Source: Ignavibacteriae bacterium HGW-Ignavibacteriae-1 (GTDB lineage Bacteria > Bacteroidota > Ignavibacteria > Kapaibacteriales > UBA2268). Taken from it: a DNA stretch of 64,000 nt. Made by a program: the position numbers and the translations under genes. How positions within the stretch are numbered: the first letter of the stretch is position 1; every line of letters begins with the position of its first letter. The stretch covers positions 1 through 64,000 of the forward strand of contig PGYU01000003.1 of NCBI GenBank assembly GCA_002839825.1, read 5' to 3'. Below are positions 45,745 through 53,204 of this stretch, piece by piece. The notes under the pieces are model-generated. The model saw nothing but the letters and a program-made list of their open reading frames with translations, was not told where the DNA came from and did not search any database.

Positions 45745-46708
45745 GTCATTTATTTATTTGGACAATTACAAAATGTATTCTATCTCTTCTCAACTTTTTG
45801 AAGGACTCACAGAATATATTTTAAGGACTGAGAACGAAACTATAAAAGAAGAAGAATCCCAAAAAGGTCCTGTAGGTAGCGGTCGCGTATTGGCTGAAAT
45901 TATTGAGAAGAACACAAATGAAACTGAAAAAAAATTTCTTCACGATTATTCTTACAACCTTTTTGAAGACACATTAAAAAATGAAAAAAGAGTTTTAGAA
46001 CTTAACGCAAGTAATATAAATGAAGAAATTGAAAAAATATCAGATTACAGCTTTGTAAAAATTTCAGGAAATGTTATTTTTAATGACTTAAAAATAATTG
46101 AAGATACTATGAAAAACTACAACAAGATAGGTGCAGCTTTTGGTTACTTTACACATCGCAACACTATTAATGAAGATATTGAAAAGCTTAACACATCAAT
46201 AAATAATATTAAAGATAGAAATCAAAAGGCAAAAGCAAAAGCAACTATAAAACCAAATATATACTTTAACAAGTTACTTAAGGAACATGGATTACATTTA
46301 GAACAAGATTTTTTGGATCATTTTGTGTACATCCTAAACTTTGGGTACAATCAACAGTTTGAAGTCCAATTGCCTGTCAAGTCATCAACAGACGAGTTTT
46401 ATCTCTTTAGTGCCCAATTGAAAAGAGAAAATTTAAAAGATGACGAATTGTCAATTATTAAAAAATATTCACGAGAAACAGAAAAAGAGTTTAAACTTTT
46501 TGGCATTATAACACAACGTTTAACGGAAAAAAGCAAAAGAAATCTTTTTGAAGATATTAAAGCATATCAAGAAAATATTAATCAACCGAATTTGAAAGAA
46601 ACCTTAATGGATATGATGTCAAAACTAACAAAATTGGAAGCTTCATTTATTGGAAAAATGAATTATGAATACGTAATTGACCCTATAGCACTTTATTTAG
46701 AAATTTGA
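45731..46708 (+). CDS. Soluble protein, DUF6414-like
   Basis: 325 residues, no signal or membrane helix. The N-terminus, MKKLRSFIYLDNYKMYSISS then QLFEGLTEYI, resembles what I recall of DUF6414 proteins of unknown function. A charged helical middle (about 30-180, many Glu/Lys/Asn, likely coiled coil) and a C-terminal alpha/beta part follow. It starts inside the 44-residue gene (14-bp overlap), so the three products are probably made together. A membrane-tethered complex is a reasonable inference; a defence role is only a guess. Confidence 0.6.
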   Translation: MKKLRSFIYLDNYKMYSISSQLFEGLTEYILRTENETIKEEESQKGPVGSGRVLAEIIEKNTNETEKKFLHDYSYNLFEDTLKNEKRVLELNASNINEEIEKISDYSFVKISGNVIFNDLKIIEDTMKNYNKIGAAFGYFTHRNTINEDIEKLNTSINNIKDRNQKAKAKATIKPNIYFNKLLKEHGLHLEQDFLDHFVYILNFGYNQQFEVQLPVKSSTDEFYLFSAQLKRENLKDDELSIIKKYSRETEKEFKLFGIITQRLTEKSKRNLFEDIKAYQENINQPNLKETLMDMMSKLTKLEASFIGKMNYEYVIDPIALYLEI

Positions 46709-46878
46709 TTCAATAGGCTTGGACCTTAATTATATGAGCTCAAATCAAATATAAATAAAAGACTTTCCAGGTTTTTGAAATTAGGTTATGCTATTATTTG
46801 GTGGAAATGATGGGATTTTCATGCTTAGGTTTGTCTCAAATACAATTTGTGATTCGATGTTAATTGCTTCATTTATTC

Positions 46879-46913
46879 AACCTTCGGAAGGTTTTGAACC
46901 TTCGGAAGTTTCA
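46879..46913. repeat. Tandem AACCTTCGGAAGGTT palindromes in a coding frame
   Basis: AACCTTCGGAAGGTT followed by TTGAACCTTCGGAAGTTTC, translated QPSEGFEPSEVSE. 21 bp (46893-46913) are identical to 48399-48419 inside gatD. Confidence 0.85.
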
Positions 46914-46953
46914 GAGATTAAAATTTTGAATATGCTTGGTGAATGCGTAAGAA

Positions 46954-46993
46954 ACCTCACCCCGACCCTCTCCGAAGGAGAGGGAGTAAGAAT
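46954..46993 (+). repeat. Repeat A inside the orphan sorting domain
   Basis: 40 bp, 38 of them identical to part A of the composite repeat at 13686-13725. It is translated in frame as NLTPTLSEGEGVR, directly after the LGECV strand. CCTCTCC-GAA-GGAGAGG is a palindrome. Confidence 0.88.
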
Positions 46994-47076
46994 TGATGTT
47001 TCTTCTTTAGCACCCGGAATGTATTTCATCAGAATCGGAAACAAAGTACAGAAATTTATAAAGTTGTAGAGAATCT

Positions 47077-47107
47077 GAGGCTGTCTCAAAAGGACAGCCT
47101 CTTTTTT
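47077..47107. terminator. Rho-independent terminator
   Basis: GAGGCTGTC / GACAGCCTC, 7-nt loop, six T on the plus strand. It lies between the orphan sorting domain and convergent gatD. Confidence 0.88.
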
Positions 47108-47120
47108 AGCTTCTAATCAC

Positions 47121-48512
47121 CTATTTTCTAAACTTTGATATAAACTCTTCAACTTCGGGGATGCCGCCTTGATAGACAAGATAGCCGTTTGAAGGCTCTC
47201 TATCAGTGGTTTCACCGTTGATTGGGTCTAACATAATTGATTTTACTTTTTCCAAATCCGAACTTTGCCCCAAAGCCCAACAAAGTTTCATGTAGGCAAC
47301 TTCGGGAAGCATGTTTGCAGTAGGTACAACACCGAGGTCCATCATTTCACGACCTGTCTCGTAAACGTACATTTGGACATAGCCCCAAAGCGTTTGAACG
47401 GTCATGTAAACTGCAACACCTTTATCTTTCGCTCTTTTCAGCGCAGGATAAAGCGGCTTGTTGACGTGACCAAGTCCGGTTCCGGCAATCACAATGCCCT
47501 TATATCCCGAATCAATCATCGAATCAATCATATCGGGCATCATATTGGGATAATAATAGACCATCCCTACTCTTTCCTCAAAATATGGAGCCAAAATGAA
47601 ATTATTGTCAGTTCTGCGGCGCTTGTAATCTTGTCTGAGCGGAGAAATTTTATTCCTGTCAATCATTGCCAAGGGTATATCTCCAATTGTGCGGAAAGTT
47701 GAGCGATATGACGAGTGCATTTTACGAACTCGAGTTCCGCGATGCAGTAATCCGTAAGAATCTGACGTAGGTCCGAACATACAAACCATAACTTCAGCAA
47801 TATCACTTTCTCCGGCTGCTTTGACAGCATGAATCAAGTTCAATGCAGCATCCGATGATGGTCTGTCGGACGAACGTTGCGAACCAACCATGACGATGGG
47901 CACAGGTGAATTTTGAATCATGAACGATAAAATAGCTGCAGTATGGTGCATTGTATCAGTACCATGACCGATTACAATGCCTTTTACGCCCTTTTCAATT
48001 TCTTTAGCGATTGCATTTGCAGTGCCAATCCATTGTTCGGGACCCATATTTTCGGAAAATACGCCGTAAAGTTTTTCTGTTTCTAAGTTGCAATAGTCAG
48101 CTAATTCAGGGACAGAACCGTAAAGCTCGCCCGGTGAAAATGCCGGAATTACAGCACCTGTACGATAATCCAAACGACTTGCGATAGTACCGCCGGTGCC
48201 AAAAAGTTTGACGCGTGGTTTGCCTTTGTCATAGGGAAACGCCTTTTCAGGGATTTTGTAATTTGCTACTTTGCGACCTTTGATTACAATTGAGGAAATT
48301 TTATCGGCTCTGATACCAATATTATAACCTGTTGCCATTTTCAAAACTAAGTGCAATTTATCTGCGGTTTCGGAGCGTGGCAAAATTATACCCGAATATT
48401 TTGAACCTTCGGAAGTTTCGACATCAATATCGCTCCACACGAAAGCACCCCATTTCTTCATTACATCGAGCGTAATGCTGCTGTATCCTTTGAATAATTC
48501 CTTATCTTCCAT
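47121..48512 (-). CDS. gatD: Glu-tRNA(Gln) amidotransferase subunit D (asparaginase-like)
   Basis: 463 residues. The N-terminal beta domain typical of GatD (about 1-95, SGIILPR ... LHLVLKMATGYNIGI) distinguishes it from plain asparaginases. The type I/II asparaginase catalytic domain follows: LFGTGGTIASRLDYRTGAV near 108 (first Thr nucleophile), GIVIGHGTDTMHHTAAIL near 184 (second Thr, Asp; the Lys follows in the usual order) and VMVGSQRSSDRPSSDAA. GatD releases ammonia from Gln or Asn, which GatE uses to convert Glu-tRNA(Gln) to Gln-tRNA(Gln). It overlaps gatE by 11 bp. A 21-bp repeat unit (48399-48419) is read in frame as ETSEGSK in the N-terminal domain. Confidence 0.9.
   Translation of the reverse strand: MEDKELFKGYSSITLDVMKKWGAFVWSDIDVETSEGSKYSGIILPRSETADKLHLVLKMATGYNIGIRADKISSIVIKGRKVANYKIPEKAFPYDKGKPRVKLFGTGGTIASRLDYRTGAVIPAFSPGELYGSVPELADYCNLETEKLYGVFSENMGPEQWIGTANAIAKEIEKGVKGIVIGHGTDTMHHTAAILSFMIQNSPVPIVMVGSQRSSDRPSSDAALNLIHAVKAAGESDIAEVMVCMFGPTSDSYGLLHRGTRVRKMHSSYRSTFRTIGDIPLAMIDRNKISPLRQDYKRRRTDNNFILAPYFEERVGMVYYYPNMMPDMIDSMIDSGYKGIVIAGTGLGHVNKPLYPALKRAKDKGVAVYMTVQTLWGYVQMYVYETGREMMDLGVVPTANMLPEVAYMKLCWALGQSSDLEKVKSIMLDPINGETTDREPSNGYLVYQGGIPEVEEFISKFRK
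48399..48419. repeat. Palindromic repeat unit inside gatD
   Basis: 21 bp containing GAACCTTCGGAAGTTTC, identical to 46893-46913. It is translated on the minus strand as ETSEGSK just before the YSGIILPR strand. Confidence 0.75.
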
Positions 48513-50439
48513 TACTCATCTCCGAATTTAATAAACTTGAAACCATTTCGCTAACCATTTTTCCGTCCACTCTGCCTCTTAAGTCGTCCATTATTATTCC
48601 CATCACGATTTCGTATTTTTTCTCGGGATTGATTAATGTTATATGATTGATTTGCTTCATTGCCATACCTACGCGAATATTAATTTCTTCATCAGTGCAT
48701 GGGCTCGGCAATTTTGATTCATCAATCTCGCCATTACGCAAAAACATATCCAAAGCTATTAGTACTGCATCTTTTAGAATTTTTCCTGATGAATAAAGTT
48801 TGAAAACTTTTTCAAACTCATCGTGAGTTAATTTTTCAATTGGCAAACCACGTCTGCGTAATCTTTTTGGATATTGGATAATCGCCGAGGCAACAAAAAC
48901 CGGGTCTAAGTTGAAAGGTTCGGCGATTAGCAACTCGAAAGATGGAGCAAATCTTGAAACAGCCAATTCTTCGAGCAAGTCATCGGGAACGCCGAGCTTA
49001 GTATATTTTTGGGTACGAATCCAAATTTGTTCGGGTGCTCTGGCACGAATAAGTTTCTTTCTTTCATCGGTGATTGGCTTAGGCGGCAAATCGGTATCGG
49101 GATACATTCTTTCGGGTCCGGGCAAAATCCTTTCAAAACCATTGGTTCCGTCCGGATATGCTTGACGAGTTTCAGAAGGTATGCCAATTGTAGCTTCGCG
49201 GGCACGAATGATAATTTCATTTGCTCCCATTAATGCATCAGCGTCATCGCCCCAAACTAAGATAAGAGCATCATCGGCAGTTACGTTCATAAATTTCTTG
49301 AGTGCCACCCATTCTGCCGATGCGAGTGTTTCGCTGATATTATCGGAATGGATAATATTTGGCAATGTTGTAAGGCAAGCAATTACGCGGACTCTATCCG
49401 AAATTTCTTTAGAAAAATAAGTATCAGTTTGAGTTTGCCATTTCAAATAACCTGCAAATCCGTCAAGTTTGACACAATTAACCTTGAAACCATTATGAAT
49501 AGCATCGGCAATAGGTTTGAAGTGAGTCTTCTTAATAATTTTAGTCACATCTTCGAAATTCGCTTTGAAAGTATCCGGAGTTATGCCTTTATTAGCAAGC
49601 GACTGCCTCATTCTGAGCAAATTCCATTGTCTCATAGCTTCGTTGTATGTCAACAGAGGAATTCGTTTAATACTCGGGACACCTTTGATTTCTATACGTG
49701 TGCCGCCCGTAACGCTGACATTTACGTCTTCGCGTCCTGCGCCAACACCTGTACGAACTCTACCGGTTGAACGAACTAATCTGCGGAGAATTTGATTTAC
49801 TTCAGCCACTTCCTGAGGTGTCTTCATCTCGGGATAAGTGACGGTTTCAATCAAGGGCATACCCAATCTATCAGTCAAATAGACTCTTCTATGCCCAACG
49901 TCACTTGTTTCGCGGCATGAATCTTCTTCGATTGACATTTGAATAATATTGATATATCTGTCTTTATATGGTATCCTTCCGCCTACACTTGTGATTGCGG
50001 TACGTTGAAAACCTGTCGGGATACTTCCGTCCAGGTATTGCTTACGTGCAATGTGGAGTTCGTCCACAATATATGCATCGTAGAGCATACCAACTTCAAT
50101 CGCAATATCAAGCGCTTGCTCGTTAATTTGAAACGGCGGCGTGTCGTCCATTTCGTAAGTACATACTGTATCATAATGGATACGATATATAATATCCTTC
50201 TTGGTTTTAAATTCCATCAATGCAGTACCATCATACTCGCCAAGCTCCGACAAAGTCGGACGCATATGCCGAAGGATTTCGGCATTGTATGATTTTTGAT
50301 ATTTGCCTGCCGGACAACGACAAAACAATTTCTGGTCTGTCAGTAATTGTTGATGCACTTCGAGCCCGGACATGAAACCTACGCGAGCGTAGTCTTCGGG
50401 GGTCATCTCATCAAAGGGTTTAAATTCAAAATCGTACAT
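48502..50439 (-). CDS. gatE: Glu-tRNA(Gln) amidotransferase subunit E
   Basis: 645 residues from the ATG at 50439, which follows GAGGG at 4 nt; an ATG six codons upstream lacks a ribosome site. The GatB/GatE kinase-like catalytic core has GFMSGLEVHQQL near 20, CRCP, MDDTPPFQINEQALDIAIEV near 95, RKQYLDGSIPTGFQRT, IEEDSCRE and the GatE-type VRTGVGAGREDVNVSV-GGTRIEIKGV near 235-262. A GatE-specific AspRS-like insert (about 280-430) and a C-terminal YqeY-like tail (about 500-645) follow; both the insert and the length exclude GatB. First gene of the gatE-gatD operon. A -7 box TAATTTTG lies at 50498-50505. GatDE is considered the archaeal enzyme, so its presence here is exceptional. Confidence 0.9.
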   Translation of the reverse strand: MYDFEFKPFDEMTPEDYARVGFMSGLEVHQQLLTDQKLFCRCPAGKYQKSYNAEILRHMRPTLSELGEYDGTALMEFKTKKDIIYRIHYDTVCTYEMDDTPPFQINEQALDIAIEVGMLYDAYIVDELHIARKQYLDGSIPTGFQRTAITSVGGRIPYKDRYINIIQMSIEEDSCRETSDVGHRRVYLTDRLGMPLIETVTYPEMKTPQEVAEVNQILRRLVRSTGRVRTGVGAGREDVNVSVTGGTRIEIKGVPSIKRIPLLTYNEAMRQWNLLRMRQSLANKGITPDTFKANFEDVTKIIKKTHFKPIADAIHNGFKVNCVKLDGFAGYLKWQTQTDTYFSKEISDRVRVIACLTTLPNIIHSDNISETLASAEWVALKKFMNVTADDALILVWGDDADALMGANEIIIRAREATIGIPSETRQAYPDGTNGFERILPGPERMYPDTDLPPKPITDERKKLIRARAPEQIWIRTQKYTKLGVPDDLLEELAVSRFAPSFELLIAEPFNLDPVFVASAIIQYPKRLRRRGLPIEKLTHDEFEKVFKLYSSGKILKDAVLIALDMFLRNGEIDESKLPSPCTDEEINIRVGMAMKQINHITLINPEKKYEIVMGIIMDDLRGRVDGKMVSEMVSSLLNSEMSNGR

Positions 50440-50760
50440 ATCACCCTCGTTATTCATATAGTCATTATAAATATATAAGTGTCAAAATATAGAAAAGCAA
50501 AATTACGAAATTTTTGGCATATTTATGACATTTTAGTCATTTTTATCTTTAATCAATAAATTTATGACATTTGTTCATAGTTTAAGTATGATTAATTTTA
50601 ACTTTATTGTTATCTAAATAACTTTATTTTGCATTTTTTTCATCTTTTTTGTGATAATTTTATTTATTTTCTTGCATAGTACAATTTTATTTATTAATTT
50701 TACATGAACGATAAGGAATATTATAAATAAGTTCTTATAAATTTGACGAAGGTGTAGGAT
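50440..50760. promoter_or_regulatory. Divergent region between gatE and the multihaem cytochrome
   Basis: About 320 bp, very AT-rich, no ORF supported. ATTTATGACATTT occurs twice in direct orientation (near 50521 and 50561), a possible regulator site. Candidate -7 boxes: TAATTTTG leftward at 50498-50505, TAAATTTG rightward at 50738-50745; no exact -33 partner for either. Confidence 0.35.
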
Positions 50761-52110
50761 ATGAACAAAATCCATCTCTTTATTATTGCTCTTACAACAG
50801 TCTTTCTGTTTATAGCAAGTTGCTCTGACGATGATCCGTCGAACAACAACAACAACAACGAAAGTGTAGCATCTTGCGAAGGTTGCCACACAAATTACGC
50901 TCATCTCAAAGCTGTAGCTAAGCCATATGTTGACCCGGGTGGTGGCGGATGCGGTGGCGATGTCCCCCACATCGAAGTCTATGACGCTGTCTATCTTGGT
51001 GGTGAAGGATTTGAAGAATACAAAAAATCAGAACATTACAAGTTGGATTGTATTGCTTGTCATAACGGTGTTGACGAAACTGACGACAAAGCCATTGCTC
51101 ATGGTGGCGATTTTGTTGCCAAACCATCTCAACATGCTGAGGAAAAATGTTCTACATGTCATGAAGACATAGTTGCAGGGCATACAAACAGTTTGCATCA
51201 GCAAGGTTGGGGGCAAAAACGAAAAGTTACAATGCGTTCAGGATTGAGTGGAGCGCACGAATTCTCCAAATTATCTTTCGAAATGCAACAAGGATATGGT
51301 AAAAATTGTGCTACTTGCCATGCAAGTTGCGGTGATTGCCACGTCAATCGCCCTCATGCGTCAGGTGGCGGATTGATGGCAGGACACAATTTCAGCAAAG
51401 AACCCGACATGCTAAACACATGTATCGCTTGCCATAAAACTCGCGGGGGTCACGCATTTTTAGGTGTAGCACCCGGCACAAAGCCTGACGTACATCAGAC
51501 CAAGGGAATGACATGCACAAGTTGCCACAGCCAAGAAGAAATTCACGGTGACGGCACAACGGTAGAACATCGCTATGCTTATTCAAAACTTCCCGAATGT
51601 ACAGACTGCCATTCGGATATTGCCGGTAAAAATAACTACCATAGCATACATATGAACACATTTAATTGCCAAACTTGCCATTCGCAAAAATATAACAGTT
51701 GCGGCAGTTGCCACGTTGGCGGTGAAGGTGTCAGAATCACTTCATATCAAGATTTCAAAATTGCTATGAATCCAATTCCGAATGATAAGCCATACAAATT
51801 CGCTCTTGTGAGAAGAACGCCCGGAGCACCTGATACATTCGAGAAATTCGGCACACCAAAATATTCAAACTTTGAAGCATTTCCGACATATAATTACACA
51901 ACACCCCACAACATATTGCGTTGGACTGAAGTCACTCAAGTTGCTTCAGGGAAAAATTGCGGCGACAATTGCCACATCAAAAAAGAAGACGGCACATTCC
52001 GCAATAAGAAACTTTACCTTTTTGAAGAGGATTTGTTAGAATGGGAAGTTAAAGCAACTAAACCAATAACTGTTGACGGTAAATTGCCAGCAAGTTGGGA
52101 AGTTCAGTAA
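50761..52110 (+). CDS. Multihaem c-type cytochrome lipoprotein
   Basis: 449 residues; lipobox with Cys21 (IASC) then SDDDPSNNNNNN linker. Ten CXXCH motifs are visible: CEGCH, CIACH, CSTCH, CATCH, CGDCH, CIACH, CTSCH, CTDCH, CQTCH and CGSCH. An eleventh site has the unusual CX3CH spacing (CGDNCH) near the C-terminus. Further His residues are available as distal ligands. It is an extracytoplasmic electron-transfer protein, possibly a reductase of a sulfur or nitrogen compound. It is followed 45 bp later by a lipoprotein with two rhodanese domains, pointing to sulfur chemistry. Ribosome site AAGG. Confidence 0.9.
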   Translation: MNKIHLFIIALTTVFLFIASCSDDDPSNNNNNNESVASCEGCHTNYAHLKAVAKPYVDPGGGGCGGDVPHIEVYDAVYLGGEGFEEYKKSEHYKLDCIACHNGVDETDDKAIAHGGDFVAKPSQHAEEKCSTCHEDIVAGHTNSLHQQGWGQKRKVTMRSGLSGAHEFSKLSFEMQQGYGKNCATCHASCGDCHVNRPHASGGGLMAGHNFSKEPDMLNTCIACHKTRGGHAFLGVAPGTKPDVHQTKGMTCTSCHSQEEIHGDGTTVEHRYAYSKLPECTDCHSDIAGKNNYHSIHMNTFNCQTCHSQKYNSCGSCHVGGEGVRITSYQDFKIAMNPIPNDKPYKFALVRRTPGAPDTFEKFGTPKYSNFEAFPTYNYTTPHNILRWTEVTQVASGKNCGDNCHIKKEDGTFRNKKLYLFEEDLLEWEVKATKPITVDGKLPASWEVQ

Positions 52111-52155
52111 TAGTATATAATTATCTTTTTTTTTAAATTACAAGGAGTAAAAACC

Positions 52156-53145
52156 ATGTTGAACAGATTTTCAAAATTCTTCGCTATTTTATTAGCAATC
52201 GTATTCGTCGTTTCATGTTCCGATGATGACACAACAACAACGCCAACGATAAACGAAGGCGAATTGATGATTAAGTATATCGAGGCAAACGGCGACTATG
52301 TGAACACATACTTACCTGCCTTAATCACTGCAAGTGATTTGCATACGCTAAACCAAACAGGTAAAGCTTATATCATTGACTTACGTGCTGATACAGACTT
52401 CGCAACCGGACACATCAAGAACGCTGTAAACGTAAAATTGGCAGACCTACTTACTCATATCAAAACCATTGATATGACAAAATACGACAAAGTCGCATTA
52501 GTATGCTACACAGGTCAAACAGCAGGCTTCGCAACATCTTTGATGAGATTTATGGGTTATGACAAAGTTGTTGACCTGAAATTTGGTATGAGCTCATGGC
52601 ACAATGACTTCGCTGCAAAATGGAAAGGCGCAATTGGTAATTCATATGCTTCACAATTCGTGAATACACCAAGCCCTGCAAAACCTGCAAAAGGCAATTT
52701 ACCGGTACTTACTACTGGCAAAAAGACAGGCAAAGAAATCTTAGAAGCACGCGTTCAAGCATTGCTCACAGAAGGTTTTGGAGCTGCCGGCATCACTGCT
52801 CAAGCAACTTTCCAAGAATTGAACAAATATTATATAGCGAACTATTGGACAGAAGCACAATATCTCGACCCGGGACATATCCCCGGTGCCATCCAATACA
52901 CTCCAAAAGAAAGCTTGAAATATTCAGTTGACTTGACAACATTGCCGACAAACAAACCAATCGTCATCTATTGCCACACAGGAACACAAAGCTCAATGCT
53001 TGCTGCATTCCTCAGACTTTTGGGCTACGATGCAAAATCATTGCTCTATGGTGCTAATTCAATGATTTACGACCAAATGGTTGCAAAAAATATGAGCATC
53101 TGGAAAGACGCAGAAATCAAAGGTTTAGACTACGAAAAACCCTAA
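52156..53145 (+). CDS. Lipoprotein with two rhodanese domains
   Basis: 329 residues; lipobox VVSC near 21 then SDDDTTTTP. Rhodanese domain 1 (about 60-160: YIIDLRADTDFATGHIKNAV, active-site loop VCYTGQT) and domain 2 (about 195-315: HIPGAIQY, active-site loop YCHTGTQ). Both keep the nucleophilic Cys, which is unusual because in many tandem rhodaneses only the second does. Rhodaneses transfer sulfane sulfur from thiosulfate or polysulfide. An extracytoplasmic partner of the preceding multihaem cytochrome is a fair inference. Ribosome site AAGGAG. Confidence 0.9.
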   Translation: MLNRFSKFFAILLAIVFVVSCSDDDTTTTPTINEGELMIKYIEANGDYVNTYLPALITASDLHTLNQTGKAYIIDLRADTDFATGHIKNAVNVKLADLLTHIKTIDMTKYDKVALVCYTGQTAGFATSLMRFMGYDKVVDLKFGMSSWHNDFAAKWKGAIGNSYASQFVNTPSPAKPAKGNLPVLTTGKKTGKEILEARVQALLTEGFGAAGITAQATFQELNKYYIANYWTEAQYLDPGHIPGAIQYTPKESLKYSVDLTTLPTNKPIVIYCHTGTQSSMLAAFLRLLGYDAKSLLYGANSMIYDQMVAKNMSIWKDAEIKGLDYEKP

Positions 53146-53164
53146 TCCAAACTATTTCATTCAC

Positions 53165-53204
53165 AAGCTATCCGATTCACAAGAGTCGGGTAGCTTTTTT
53201 TTTA
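53165..53204 (+). terminator. Rho-independent terminator of the cytochrome-rhodanese operon
   Basis: AAGCTATCCGA / TCGGGTAGCTT (one G-T pair) with a 10-nt loop and nine T. Confidence 0.9.

Larger units (their letters stand above)
46788..47069 (+). pseudogene. Orphan T9SS sorting domain (gene remnant)
   Basis: 93 codons with no signal peptide and no passenger. The end, EIKILNMLGECV ... VRIDVSSLAPGMYFIRIGN KVQKFIKL, aligns with the sorting domain of the 921-residue protein at 3.7 kb (VNIFNTLGECV ... LRIDISHLAHGVYFVKIGE). Without a Sec signal it cannot be a T9SS substrate, so it is the 3' end of a lost gene. A stop codon (TAG at 46782) closes the frame just upstream. Two repeat families are inserted in frame, at 46879-46913 and 46954-46993. 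Confidence 0.75.

Noticed and set aside
45215-46708. Classical toxin-antitoxin pair
   Set aside because: The order and sizes (132, 44 and 325 residues, two with membrane helices) do not fit a known toxin-antitoxin family; kept as an operon of unknown function.
49348-49770. 140-codon frame antisense to gatE
   Set aside because: Complementary shadow of a well-supported gene; no ribosome site, no recognisable motif. The same holds for 47265-47702 opposite gatD and 57689-58159, a shadow frame on the same strand as guaA.
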